DNA of 64,000 nt from Spirochaeta cellobiosiphila DSM 17781. Its GTDB lineage: Bacteria; Spirochaetota; Spirochaetia; DSM-17781. The stretch spans positions 152,095 to 216,094 of the forward strand of contig NZ_AUFW01000012.1 of assembly GCF_000426705.1 (NCBI RefSeq), written 5' to 3'. The notes beneath the pieces were generated by a model. That model did no database searches. It was not told the origin of the DNA and worked only from the letters and a program-made list of their open reading frames with translations. Shown here one piece after another: positions 45,104-52,694 of this stretch. Position 1 is the stretch's first letter. Each line of letters begins with the position of its first letter. A program made the translations under genes and the position numbers.

Positions 45104-45550
45104 ATGAAACTAACAATTTTACCAGAAGATCCACATAATGAAGATGCTCTTGAGCTTATGAATGAATTATCAGGAGTATTAACTTCTATTACTGGAAATG
45201 GAGGGCAGTCATCATTTTGTATTGATGATTTAAAAAACGATAAATCTATTTTCTTAATAGCACGAGATGAAAATAATAAACCGATAGGATGTGGTGCCAT
45301 TCGTCCAATGAATAGACAATGTGCTGAGATAAAAAGAATGTATTCAAAACAACCACAAGTTGGGACTCGTATTTTAGAAAGTTTGGAAAAACATGCAATG
45401 TCTATTGGATATAAAAAAATAAGACTAGAAACAAGAAAGGTAAATGAAAAAGCGGTCAGGTTTTACTTAAGAAATGGATATTATGTAATTGAAAATTATG
45501 GCAAATATGTAGGAAACAATTTGGCTATATGTTTTGAAAAAGAATTTTAG
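45104..45550 (+). CDS. GNAT-family N-acetyltransferase (cassette gene)
   Basis: This is a 148-residue acetyltransferase with SIFLIARDENNKPIGCGAIRP, the CoA loop region VGTRILESLEKHAM, and KIRLETRKVNEKAVRFYLRNGYYV. I chose the ATG at 45104 (GGAG five bases upstream), where the family's N-terminus begins. A frame starting at 45029 adds 25 residues covering an apparent attC remnant. The substrate is unknown. attC 7 follows. Confidence 0.85.
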   Translation: MKLTILPEDPHNEDALELMNELSGVLTSITGNGGQSSFCIDDLKNDKSIFLIARDENNKPIGCGAIRPMNRQCAEIKRMYSKQPQVGTRILESLEKHAMSIGYKKIRLETRKVNEKAVRFYLRNGYYVIENYGKYVGNNLAICFEKEF

Positions 45551-45576
45551 GCAAAATGATGAATACTATGATCGCA

Positions 45577-45676
45577 AGATAACAAAACGAATGGCGCAGT
45601 CAGCCCTATCGTCATGCTTTTTGCGAAGTAAAAATCACGTCTATGTACTGTCTGTAGCTCATTCGAGTCGTTATAT
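45577..45676 (+). other. attC site 7 (after GNAT cassette)
   Basis: R'' AGATAAC (45577-45583) and R' GTTATAT (45670-45676) bound a 100-bp site of the same subtype as attC 2, sharing GCAGTCAGCCCTA and a TGTCTGTAGCT-like right arm. Confidence 0.85.
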
Positions 45677-45697
45677 TGCTGGAGGATCACAATTTAT

Positions 45698-46642
45698 ATG
45701 AATAAAAAGGAAGAAGAATTATCAATCTTAAAAAAAATTTATTCATTCTATAATTTTTACTGCGAACAAACAGAATGTCCAGATTTTATATTAAAATTAA
45801 AACCTGATTGTAGTAAAAAAATAGGTATTGAGATAACTCGATTATTTACACATGAAGGATATGCAAGAATAGAAAAGATTCCAAACTACATAGAAGACGT
45901 CATATCGGGCAAAAATATTGATAAACGTGATAAAGGGAGATTTAACATTCGAGAAATAGAATTAATATCACCACAAAGAGATAAACAAAAAGTTAATGCA
46001 ATCATTGATTCAAATAAACCTATCGTAAATATTGAAGTCCTTGAGAATTGCATCGAAGATAAAAATAAAAAGATGCTTAAATATGATTCTAATTGTATTA
46101 GCTTTAATTTAATAATAGATGATCATACAGATTACTTCAGCCGTACGAATAGTAGCGTTTACTTAACTCAAAATTTTATTAAGACAGTTATTGGTAGTGG
46201 GTTTAATGAGATTTTCTTATTAACAAAATTAAAAAGCAATTTTATTTATGTACCTTTAAAATTATTCATTTTTAATCATTGGCTTTCTTGTAGTAAAAGG
46301 CTTTTTGAAATAGATAAGCTATTCAAAGACTATGCGGAAAAATGCAATATAATTACACATATGTACCTTATTTTGAAAAAACATGATGACAAAAATGCTT
46401 TATTATTCGAAGAAGAAAAAACTATAAAATTAAAATTTTCCAAGTATCTTTTTTATAAAGATGGTAAAAAAAGGAATTTGCAGATTCTCCCAGAAATAAA
46501 TTTTTTTAACCATGAACCGTTGAATATAACAGATAAGTTGCCTGAATCCATAAAAGAAAAAGTCATAAACATTTCCTTGAAAGCAACGGTGCCAATACTT
46601 AAAACTCATTTTATATGTAGTAAAAATAAGATTGTAATATAA
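45698..46642 (+). CDS. Hypothetical protein, possible PD-(D/E)XK-like fold (cassette gene)
   Basis: This is a 314-residue basic cytoplasmic protein. The N-terminal part holds PDFILKLKPD...KKIGIEITRLF (D29, E45-x-T47), a spacing like the core of restriction-endonuclease-like folds with ExT instead of ExK. The remainder is unassigned. Its cassette ends GTTATATTGC (45670) and GTAATATAAC (46634) are complementary at 9 of 10 positions, so the borders are secure. Confidence 0.65.
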   Translation: MNKKEEELSILKKIYSFYNFYCEQTECPDFILKLKPDCSKKIGIEITRLFTHEGYARIEKIPNYIEDVISGKNIDKRDKGRFNIREIELISPQRDKQKVNAIIDSNKPIVNIEVLENCIEDKNKKMLKYDSNCISFNLIIDDHTDYFSRTNSSVYLTQNFIKTVIGSGFNEIFLLTKLKSNFIYVPLKLFIFNHWLSCSKRLFEIDKLFKDYAEKCNIITHMYLILKKHDDKNALLFEEEKTIKLKFSKYLFYKDGKKRNLQILPEINFFNHEPLNITDKLPESIKEKVINISLKATVPILKTHFICSKNKIVI

Positions 46643-46744
46643 CAAAGCCATGCAACCTGACAAAATTTTACCAAACATTTCCCTTACGCAAAATATGCGC
46701 CAACCACTTCGTGGACAATTTTGTAGTTGATGGCGACGTTATCT
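46637..46744 (+). other. attC site 8, abutting the integrase 3' end
   Basis: R'' ATATAAC (46637-46643) and R' GTTATCT (46738-46744) bound a 108-bp site with mirrored GCCATGCAACCTGACAAAATTTT / CAATTTTGTAGTTGATGGC arms. The integrase stop codon, read on the minus strand, is the TTA inside this R' box. Confidence 0.88.
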
Positions 46745-47532
46745 ACAACTAATGTAATCCTTGATTGGATTTTGCTCCAAGATATATGTGACTGTTCTGT
46801 TGTCGGTTATATGAGTATAAATCCTGGTAGTCGAGATATAGGAGTGTTCTAGCAACTCTTGTATGGTTCGTATGTCGTAACCTGACTAATGGTATGAACT
46901 GTTGCCTGATTAATCCTGAAGGCAATAGGGTCAAGCGATCTTTGCCCACCTTCCCTTTTCTCACTGTTATTATTTTTTTCTCAAAATCCAAATCCTTTAC
47001 ACGTAGATGAAAGCATTCTCTTAACTGTAAACCTCCTCCATATATTGCATCGAAATGCCTGACGTTGGGTGGAAAAGGATACACTCTTTTTCAACACCAA
47101 ATAGGTAAGATCGTCTTTTAATGCATTTTCTGAGAAATCATCCTCTGGGTAATCCGAAAAATACTTCAAAAAAGAATCAAGCCAATGTAGATAAGTCTTT
47201 TCAGTGGCATAGGATTTATGTTGAAGCCGTAATTCCCTTTTCATTCGTTGAATATAATTGGTCCCCTCTGTGGTAATATCCGGAGGCTTAATCTCGAAAA
47301 GGTCGCTATTTACTCTTGTAAAAATGGAGATTGCCACTGTAGCTTGTTCAATCTGCCATTCTTTATAATGGATAGATAAACTTTCATAAAAGGCCTTACG
47401 GTTTTCTATTATGCTTAGTTTAGGATTGTATGATTTGTTAAATTTTCTGACCCATGTGGAAAATAATGGGATTTTCTGCTGTTTTATTTTCAGATTATTC
47501 TTAAGGTAGTACTGGTATGCTCCTCTGAACAA
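46739..47532 (-). pseudogene. intI: Integron integrase pseudogene
   Basis: This is a tyrosine recombinase of the integron type, in pieces. N-terminal frame 47532-46981 (FRGAYQYYLKNN, ... [27 protein letters not shown]) is followed in another frame by [20 protein letters not shown] and [12 protein letters not shown]. In a third stretch comes [22 protein letters not shown] with the catalytic Tyr. Two internal segments are missing, including the middle catalytic Arg/His patch, so it cannot be active. It is oriented away from attI-like platform B in the classical integron layout. No ATG is visible; TTG 47532 is the likely start. Confidence 0.88.
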
Positions 47533-47539
47533 TAGTTTA

Positions 47540-47569
47540 TTTAACTTTGATTGAGGATTTGGGTATATA
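47540..47569 (+). promoter_or_regulatory. Candidate cassette promoter Pc, platform B
   Basis: TTTAAC and TATATA (or the overlapping TATAAT) are spaced 18 (20) bases apart, about 65 bases before the core, in the same position as in platform A. Confidence 0.5.
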
Positions 47570-47640
47570 ATGGGGATTATTTTGTAGTTTCTAGGATTTT
47601 TATCTGATCACGGGAAAAGTTGAGATGTAATATGTTACAC
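47540..47640 (+). other. attI-like platform B with cassette promoter
   Basis: This is the region between the integrase 5' end and the first cassette. It is nearly identical to platform A and ends in ATGTT, with core GTTACAC at 47634-47640. The following cassette starts GTTACACAGCAG, which is perfectly complementary over 12 bases to its own end CTGCTGTGTAAC (48444-48455). This fixes the crossover point between G47634 and T47635. Confidence 0.82.
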
Positions 47641-47677
47641 AGCAGAAATCAAATACAAATATTACTGGATATTAATT

Positions 47678-48421
47678 ATGGAAAAAGACTTTTCAATTAT
47701 TAAATTTGAACCGACTGGGAAGGAGTACTTATTACCAGATTCAAATTATTCTAAAAAGCATCTTGAGTTTTGTGAAAAGTATTCAATTAAAAAGACTTTA
47801 GAGGAAATAGAAGCTGAATATAGAAATAAGTATGATGATTATCGAGAAATTGATATTCCTATTGGTGCTTCAAGAATTGGTGGCCCTATTGTCGATTTAC
47901 CTAATAATATTGAATATCCTGAAAATCATTTTTTCATGGCTCAATTAAATTTATCTGAATTTTCTCAGCATGACTCTTTAGGATTGCTTCCTAAAGAGGG
48001 TTTTTTATATTTCTTTATGGAAAAAGGATACGGAGATGAAGGTAAAGTCTTCTACTCTTCTTGTTCAAAAAAAGAATTACAAAGAATTAAATATGAACAC
48101 AATGATTGGTATTACTCAGGCCAATTAATTGGAAATATTCGAAACGACAGAGAGACCTTTGATGATAGATTTATTGTAAATGATGGAATTAAAGAATGGG
48201 ATTATTTTGCTAGAGATGATGTATCTAAAATTTATGGTATATATACAAATTGCCAAGCAAGTGAGGAAGAGATTAGATATTATACTAATAATGAAGAGAT
48301 TTTATTGTTACATATTGGCTCTAATTTTTTAGGTGAAGGAGTACATTGCGTTTTTATCGATAAAACAGACTTAAAGAATAAAGATTTTTCAGATTGCAGA
48401 TTTGATTACAATCAATCTTAA
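47678..48421 (+). CDS. DUF1963 (YwqG-like) protein (cassette gene)
   Basis: This is a 247-residue cytoplasmic protein of the DUF1963 family: ASRIGGPIVDLPNNIEYP, HFFMAQLNLSEFS, and GFLYFFMEKGYG, the typical order. Function is unknown; members are common in integrons and polymorphic-toxin immunity sets. It is the first cassette after attI platform B, in a unit from 47635 to 48550. Confidence 0.85.
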   Translation: MEKDFSIIKFEPTGKEYLLPDSNYSKKHLEFCEKYSIKKTLEEIEAEYRNKYDDYREIDIPIGASRIGGPIVDLPNNIEYPENHFFMAQLNLSEFSQHDSLGLLPKEGFLYFFMEKGYGDEGKVFYSSCSKKELQRIKYEHNDWYYSGQLIGNIRNDRETFDDRFIVNDGIKEWDYFARDDVSKIYGIYTNCQASEEEIRYYTNNEEILLLHIGSNFLGEGVHCVFIDKTDLKNKDFSDCRFDYNQS

Positions 48422-48448
48422 TTAAAATATATGAAGATGATTTCTGCT

Positions 48449-48556
48449 GTGTAACATAAAGTTGAACCAGACGTATCCTTTTGTCACAGTTTTTCCGGGC
48501 ACAAAAACAGGGCCAAACCCTTCGGGACGGCTATGCAGGTTAGCTAGGCGTTATAC
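48449..48556 (+). other. attC site 9 (after DUF1963 cassette)
   Basis: R'' GTGTAAC (48449-48455) and R' GTTATAC (48550-48556) bound a 108-bp site with GGGCCAAACCCTTCGGG-type internal stem and mirrored GTTGAACC / AGGTTAGC arms. Confidence 0.88.
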
Positions 48557-48636
48557 GGCAGACTGTCCTCAAAAAATGGACAAAATAAAAAAGAAATACG
48601 ATATAATGCTATATAACCTTTGAATAGGAATACTAA

Positions 48637-48969
48637 ATGAACGAGTATAAAGCACTTATTAAGAGAATATTAGATTTTAGAAATGCAAGAGATTGGAAAA
48701 AATTTCACACAGAGGAGAATCTGGCGAAATCAATTTCTATAGAAGCAGGTGAATTACTTGAACACTTTCAATGGGGTGATTCAATTAATAAGGATGAAGT
48801 TTCAAATGAATTAGCTGATATCCTCATATATTCATTTCTGCTATCAGAAAAATTAAATGTTGATCCAATAGAAATAATGAACAAAAAAATTTCTGAAAAT
48901 GAGGAAAGATTCCTGATACAAAATGTTAAAGGAAATAGTGGTAAAAAAACGAGAACAGATAAATTATGA
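48637..48969 (+). CDS. MazG-like nucleotide pyrophosphohydrolase (cassette gene)
   Basis: This is a 110-residue all-alpha NTP pyrophosphatase with RDWKKFHTEENLAKSISIEAGELLEHFQW and NELADILIYSFLLSEKL, the ExxE...ExxD metal-binding pattern of the MazG/dCTPase group. It would hydrolyse (d)NTPs to monophosphates. Its stop overlaps the next gene's start by 4 bases (ATGA), so the two are translationally coupled in one cassette. Confidence 0.9.
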   Translation: MNEYKALIKRILDFRNARDWKKFHTEENLAKSISIEAGELLEHFQWGDSINKDEVSNELADILIYSFLLSEKLNVDPIEIMNKKISENEERFLIQNVKGNSGKKTRTDKL

Positions 48970-50603
48970 TCGGGTGCATATCTCAATATCATTTTAAGAA
49001 GAACTCATTAGAAGAAATTAGTCTCAGAGCAAAGGGAAAGAATTGGCCAATCGTTTATATACTTAAAAACTCAAATATGGCTTATGTTGGTGAAACAACA
49101 AGTGCTGTAAAGAGAATGAAAGATCATCTTGATAATTCAAAAAGAGATATATTTAAAACCATATATTTAATAGAAGATGAAACTTTTAACAAATCTGCAA
49201 CTTTAGACATAGAATCAAAATTAATTGAATATATTTCCGCTGATGGGCATTATTCCTTGCAAAATAATAATCGAGGACTTAGAAATCACAACTATTACAA
49301 TAAAGACAAATATAAAATACTTTTTAATGATATTTGGGATGAGCTTAAGGCATTAGAAGTTGTATCTCATACTATTCCTGAAATTGAGAACAGTGATTTA
49401 TTCAAATTTTCTCCATACAAAACCTTAACTGAGGATCAATTTGAAATAGTTGAAAATCTTGATAGTATCTTTAAATCGAAAAGTGAATCGACTAGTATTA
49501 TCAACGGTGAGCCTGGATCTGGAAAAACAATACTTGCTATTTATTTGGCAAAATATATTGCCTCAGATGAAGCGTATAATTCATTCAAAATAGGAGTTAT
49601 ATTTCCACAAACATCATTACGAAAGACTGTTAGAAGAATTTTCAAGCACATTCATGGATTAAAAGTAAATATGGTAATGGGGCCTTATGACATTTTAAAA
49701 AAACAAGAAAAATATGATCTTCTTATTGTGGATGAAGCACATAGATTGACTCAGAGAAGAAACCTCGCAAACTATAAAACATTTGATGATGCTTGTAATA
49801 AATTAGGTATTGATCCTCAAAATAGTAGCCAGTTGGATTGGATAATAAATAGAGGAAAACATGTTGTGCTATTACATGATCCAAATCAATCCGTAAAACC
49901 ATCGGATGCCGATTTAGCTGTTTTCACAAATCTTAGAGAATCATCTAATCTGTTTTCGCTAAAATCTCAGCAGCGTGTTTTAGCTGGAGATAAATACCCA
50001 GCTTATATTGAGAGAATCCTAAAAAAACAACAAGATAGTTATTTAGATTTTGATAATTATAAATTTTGTCTTTTTGATAATATCGACGAAATGGTTAAGA
50101 AGATTAGAACTCTTAATAGACAATTTGGTTTGTGCCGTATAGTCGCTGGTTATGCTTGGGATTGGATAAGCAAAGATGATCCAAACCTATATGATATAGA
50201 AATAGAATCAACAAAATTACGTTGGAATGCGACTACCGAGGATTGGATAAATACACCTAATTCAATTAATGAAATCGGTTGTATTCATACTGTTCAAGGT
50301 TACGATTTAAATTATTGTGGAGTAATAATTGGCCCGGAATTAATATTTAGAAATGGAAAGATACTTTTCGTTCCAGAAAATTACAAAGATAAATATGGAA
50401 AGCATAGTTCACAATCTATCGAACAAGTACAGGCATATATAATCAATATCTATAAAACTCTTTTAACTAGAGGTATTAAGGGAACGTTTATTTATGCCTG
50501 TGATTCAAAATTAACTAGTTATTTAAGTCATTTTATATCAAAAGAAGGTTCTAGACAAATGGCTGCTGAGCCAAAAATAAAATACGGACGTGAAAACAAA
50601 TAA
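48966..50603 (+). CDS. GIY-YIG nuclease-DUF2075 helicase fusion (cassette gene)
   Basis: This is a 545-residue protein. An N-terminal GIY-YIG-like nuclease domain (about 27-100) has IVYILKNSNMAYVGETTSAVKRM. It is followed by a P-loop helicase-like DUF2075 domain: Walker A NGEPGSGKT (about 178-186), Walker B LLIVDEAHRL (about 250-259), and IGCIHTVQGYDLNYCGVIIGP near 440. The combination suggests a nucleic-acid-targeting effector paired with the MazG-like nucleotidase. The cassette ends GTTATACGG/CCGTATAAC are perfectly complementary. Confidence 0.85.
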   Translation: MIGCISQYHFKKNSLEEISLRAKGKNWPIVYILKNSNMAYVGETTSAVKRMKDHLDNSKRDIFKTIYLIEDETFNKSATLDIESKLIEYISADGHYSLQNNNRGLRNHNYYNKDKYKILFNDIWDELKALEVVSHTIPEIENSDLFKFSPYKTLTEDQFEIVENLDSIFKSKSESTSIINGEPGSGKTILAIYLAKYIASDEAYNSFKIGVIFPQTSLRKTVRRIFKHIHGLKVNMVMGPYDILKKQEKYDLLIVDEAHRLTQRRNLANYKTFDDACNKLGIDPQNSSQLDWIINRGKHVVLLHDPNQSVKPSDADLAVFTNLRESSNLFSLKSQQRVLAGDKYPAYIERILKKQQDSYLDFDNYKFCLFDNIDEMVKKIRTLNRQFGLCRIVAGYAWDWISKDDPNLYDIEIESTKLRWNATTEDWINTPNSINEIGCIHTVQGYDLNYCGVIIGPELIFRNGKILFVPENYKDKYGKHSSQSIEQVQAYIINIYKTLLTRGIKGTFIYACDSKLTSYLSHFISKEGSRQMAAEPKIKYGRENK

Positions 50604-50606
50604 ACC

Positions 50607-50688
50607 GTATAACAATCGTATGAACCAAATTTCCCTATGGCATAAATCCTACTATTCTGCTTCACAGGCAGGATTGCCGCCATGTACG
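50607..50688 (+). other. attC site 10, interrupted by IS end
   Basis: R'' GTATAAC at 50607-50613 starts an attC-like sequence with an internal AATCCT...AGGATT stem (50644-50675). Before an R' box is reached the sequence switches to an IS3 terminal repeat at 50689. The right half is missing, so the array ends here. Confidence 0.7.
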
Positions 50689-50701
50689 TGTAATCCCCCC
50701 A
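50689..50701 (+). mobile_element. Solitary IS3-type inverted repeat
   Basis: TGTAATCCCCCCA is identical to the ends of the IS3 element at 51774-52715, in the same orientation as its left end. It is followed by sequence not shared with that left end, so it marks a lost or deleted copy. From 50702 to 50883 only hairpins (AGGGGC/GCCCCT near 50780, AGGAGCC/GGCTCCT near 50871) are seen. Confidence 0.65.
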
Positions 50702-50883
50702 AAAATCCTTTGGATTATAAAACCTCATGGTAAAATTCTATTAACTTGGGGAGGGGACATATGGCCAAGTACAAGTATTAGGGGCTTTTTGGCCCCTTAC
50801 TCTAATACTTGGGATTATTGGAGCTTTGTTGGTTCTTGATAAACAGGGAGGGAGCAGGGAATAGGAAAGGAGCCAAATGGCTC

Positions 50884-51597
50884 CTATTTATTGTCTCCAC
50901 CATATCGGACATGATCAAAATCTACTTCTTCATCATCCTTAGGAAAATTTCTATAGTTATCAAATTCATAAACATGGAAGTAATAATCTTTAACTGTATG
51001 ATTCCCCGTAATTGAAAAGATCTTTGATAGAGTTACAGCTTCTGTTCGCTCTGATGCTATTTTTCTATCAATAGTCCCATTATCCCAAGTTATCTGTGCC
51101 TTCACATGTATATCTCCTTTCCAATCAGAGATATTATAAGATCCTGTTATATTGTTAATCTTAATTTTCTTTGTCTTCACAGTAAATTCATAGATTGTTA
51201 TTTTATGTAGTCCAGACAAGTTGACAAATATCTGAACTTTACGCGGTCCAATAGTCCCATACAGACAATAAAGGGTATTATCCTCCTTATCAAATTGATA
51301 ATAGTTTCCATCATCATCTGAAAAAGTTGGAAGAAGAGTTAAAGATCGTGAGGTTGATTCTTCGTCTATCTCTATTGTACTGCCTTGATACTCAGGAAAT
51401 AATTCTGCGAGTCGTGAGTCTATAACTGCCTTTTTATCACCGTTTGTTATAGAGTCGTCATTAAAAACATCATCTACTGTTGCCTTGATCACTGCATCGT
51501 ACTGAAAATTTTCACTTTCAGAATAACCCGTATCCATGTCACAGCTTGTCACTAGAAAAGTAGAGATAATTAACAAAAATGTAATTAGCTTTTTCAT
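50884..51597 (-). CDS. Hypothetical lipoprotein
   Basis: This is a 237-residue protein with a clear lipoprotein signal (KKLITFLLIISTFLVTSCD, Cys at 19). The mature part is acidic and beta-rich with no recognisable domain. A hairpin AGGAGCC/GGCTCCT follows the stop. It lies between two IS3 repeats in the same orientation and could have been carried in by transposition. Confidence 0.7.
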   Translation of the reverse strand: MKKLITFLLIISTFLVTSCDMDTGYSESENFQYDAVIKATVDDVFNDDSITNGDKKAVIDSRLAELFPEYQGSTIEIDEESTSRSLTLLPTFSDDDGNYYQFDKEDNTLYCLYGTIGPRKVQIFVNLSGLHKITIYEFTVKTKKIKINNITGSYNISDWKGDIHVKAQITWDNGTIDRKIASERTEAVTLSKIFSITGNHTVKDYYFHVYEFDNYRNFPKDDEEVDFDHVRYGGDNK

Positions 51598-51739
51598 ATC
51601 TGTTCCTTTTATTGATTTTTATATGATTGTAACCAGGTTTTCTATATGAACACAATTAGTTTTTTTTAAAAAATAAAAAATCAAGAAATTCTGAATCGCC
51701 AACACTTTCTATAGCGTTTATACTAATAGGAGGTGGTTA

Positions 51740-51775
51740 ATGAACCAGATTTATATAATTGATGAGCAAGGTCTG
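51740..51775 (+). pseudogene. Gene start cut off by IS3
   Basis: AGGAGGTGG upstream of ATG opens a frame MNQIYIIDEQGL that runs into the IS3 inverted repeat, which supplies TAA. The strong ribosome site suggests an interrupted real gene on the plus strand. 51598-51739 is an A+T-rich promoter-like stretch. Confidence 0.45.
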
Positions 51776-51789
51776 TAATCCCCCCATTA

Positions 51790-52385
51790 TTAACAGGAGT
51801 AATTTGTAGAATTATTTAAAACCATTCTAGGGGTAATGCCGCCCAAAGACGAATGAGGTCTTTCATTATTGTATATCCACATCCATCTAGTCGCAAGTTC
51901 TTGTGCATGATAGATAGATTTGAAGATATTCAACTATAGCCATTCATATTTGCATGTAAGCATTCTGTGTTTGCTTCCCTTTCTGGATAAAAGATAGTTC
52001 GATACAGTTTTTTCTACTCCAACTTTTAAGAGCATCACTAATGTATTCTGGTCCATTGTCACACCTTAGTTTTTGTGGTTTTCCTCTCCATTCTATTATT
52101 TGCTCAAGTGATCCAATGATTCTTTCAGATGGAAGCGAAAAATCAACTTCAATTCCTAATCACATTCCTTAAGTACATATAGCATAACCCAAAGCCCTAA
52201 CGCCTATGGGTGTTAGTTAGCTTACATAACCAGTCACTTATTAGTTTGTTCTCTTCTGATAATTTTGGTGTGTAGTAATAACAGCTTTCACTAATATGAA
52301 ATGTCTTACACAGTAGTTTGATTGGTAGATGTCTCTTAACTCTATAATACATAGCCATCTGTTTTCTGACAGATGGCTTTACCAC
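51790..52385 (-). pseudogene. IS3-family transposase OrfB remnant
   Basis: The intact start (52385-52197; QMAMYYRVKRHLPIKLLCK, FHISESCYYY) is followed by stops and frameshifts. DDE fragments are readable further on: PSERIIGSLEQIIEWRGK and LRCDNGPEYISDALKSW near 52140-52020, then short pieces to about 51790. It is not functional. Confidence 0.8.
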
Positions 52386-52645
52386 TTTTTTTCAAGAGCA
52401 TCTGTCACAATTTCATTCTTGAGTTTTTCTTCTGTATACATTTTTTTAAGCAACGCATTTTCTCTTTCTAATTCTTTTAATCGCTTAACCATTGAGGTAT
52501 CCATACCACCATACTTAGATCTCCATCGGTAAAACATAGCAGTACTTACACCGTTATCTCGGCAAATATCTTGTATCGGGATACCGCTTTCAGCCTGTTT
52601 AAGCATGGCCATAATTTGACTGTCTGTAAATTTTGATTTTCTCAT
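52379..52645 (-). CDS. IS3-family transposase OrfA
   Basis: This is an 88-residue protein with a helix-turn-helix (MRKSKFTDSQIMAMLKQAE, PIQDICRDNGVSTAMFYRWRSKYGG) and a leucine-zipper-like tail (LKELERENALLKKMYTEEKL). It is the regulatory/N-terminal part of an IS3 transposase and overlaps OrfB by 7 bases, as needed for -1 frameshifting. Confidence 0.88.
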   Translation of the reverse strand: MRKSKFTDSQIMAMLKQAESGIPIQDICRDNGVSTAMFYRWRSKYGGMDTSMVKRLKELERENALLKKMYTEEKLKNEIVTDALEKKW

Positions 52646-52694
52646 GTAGAATCTCCATTCATATATTATTTGAATTTTCTACAAATATCGACTC

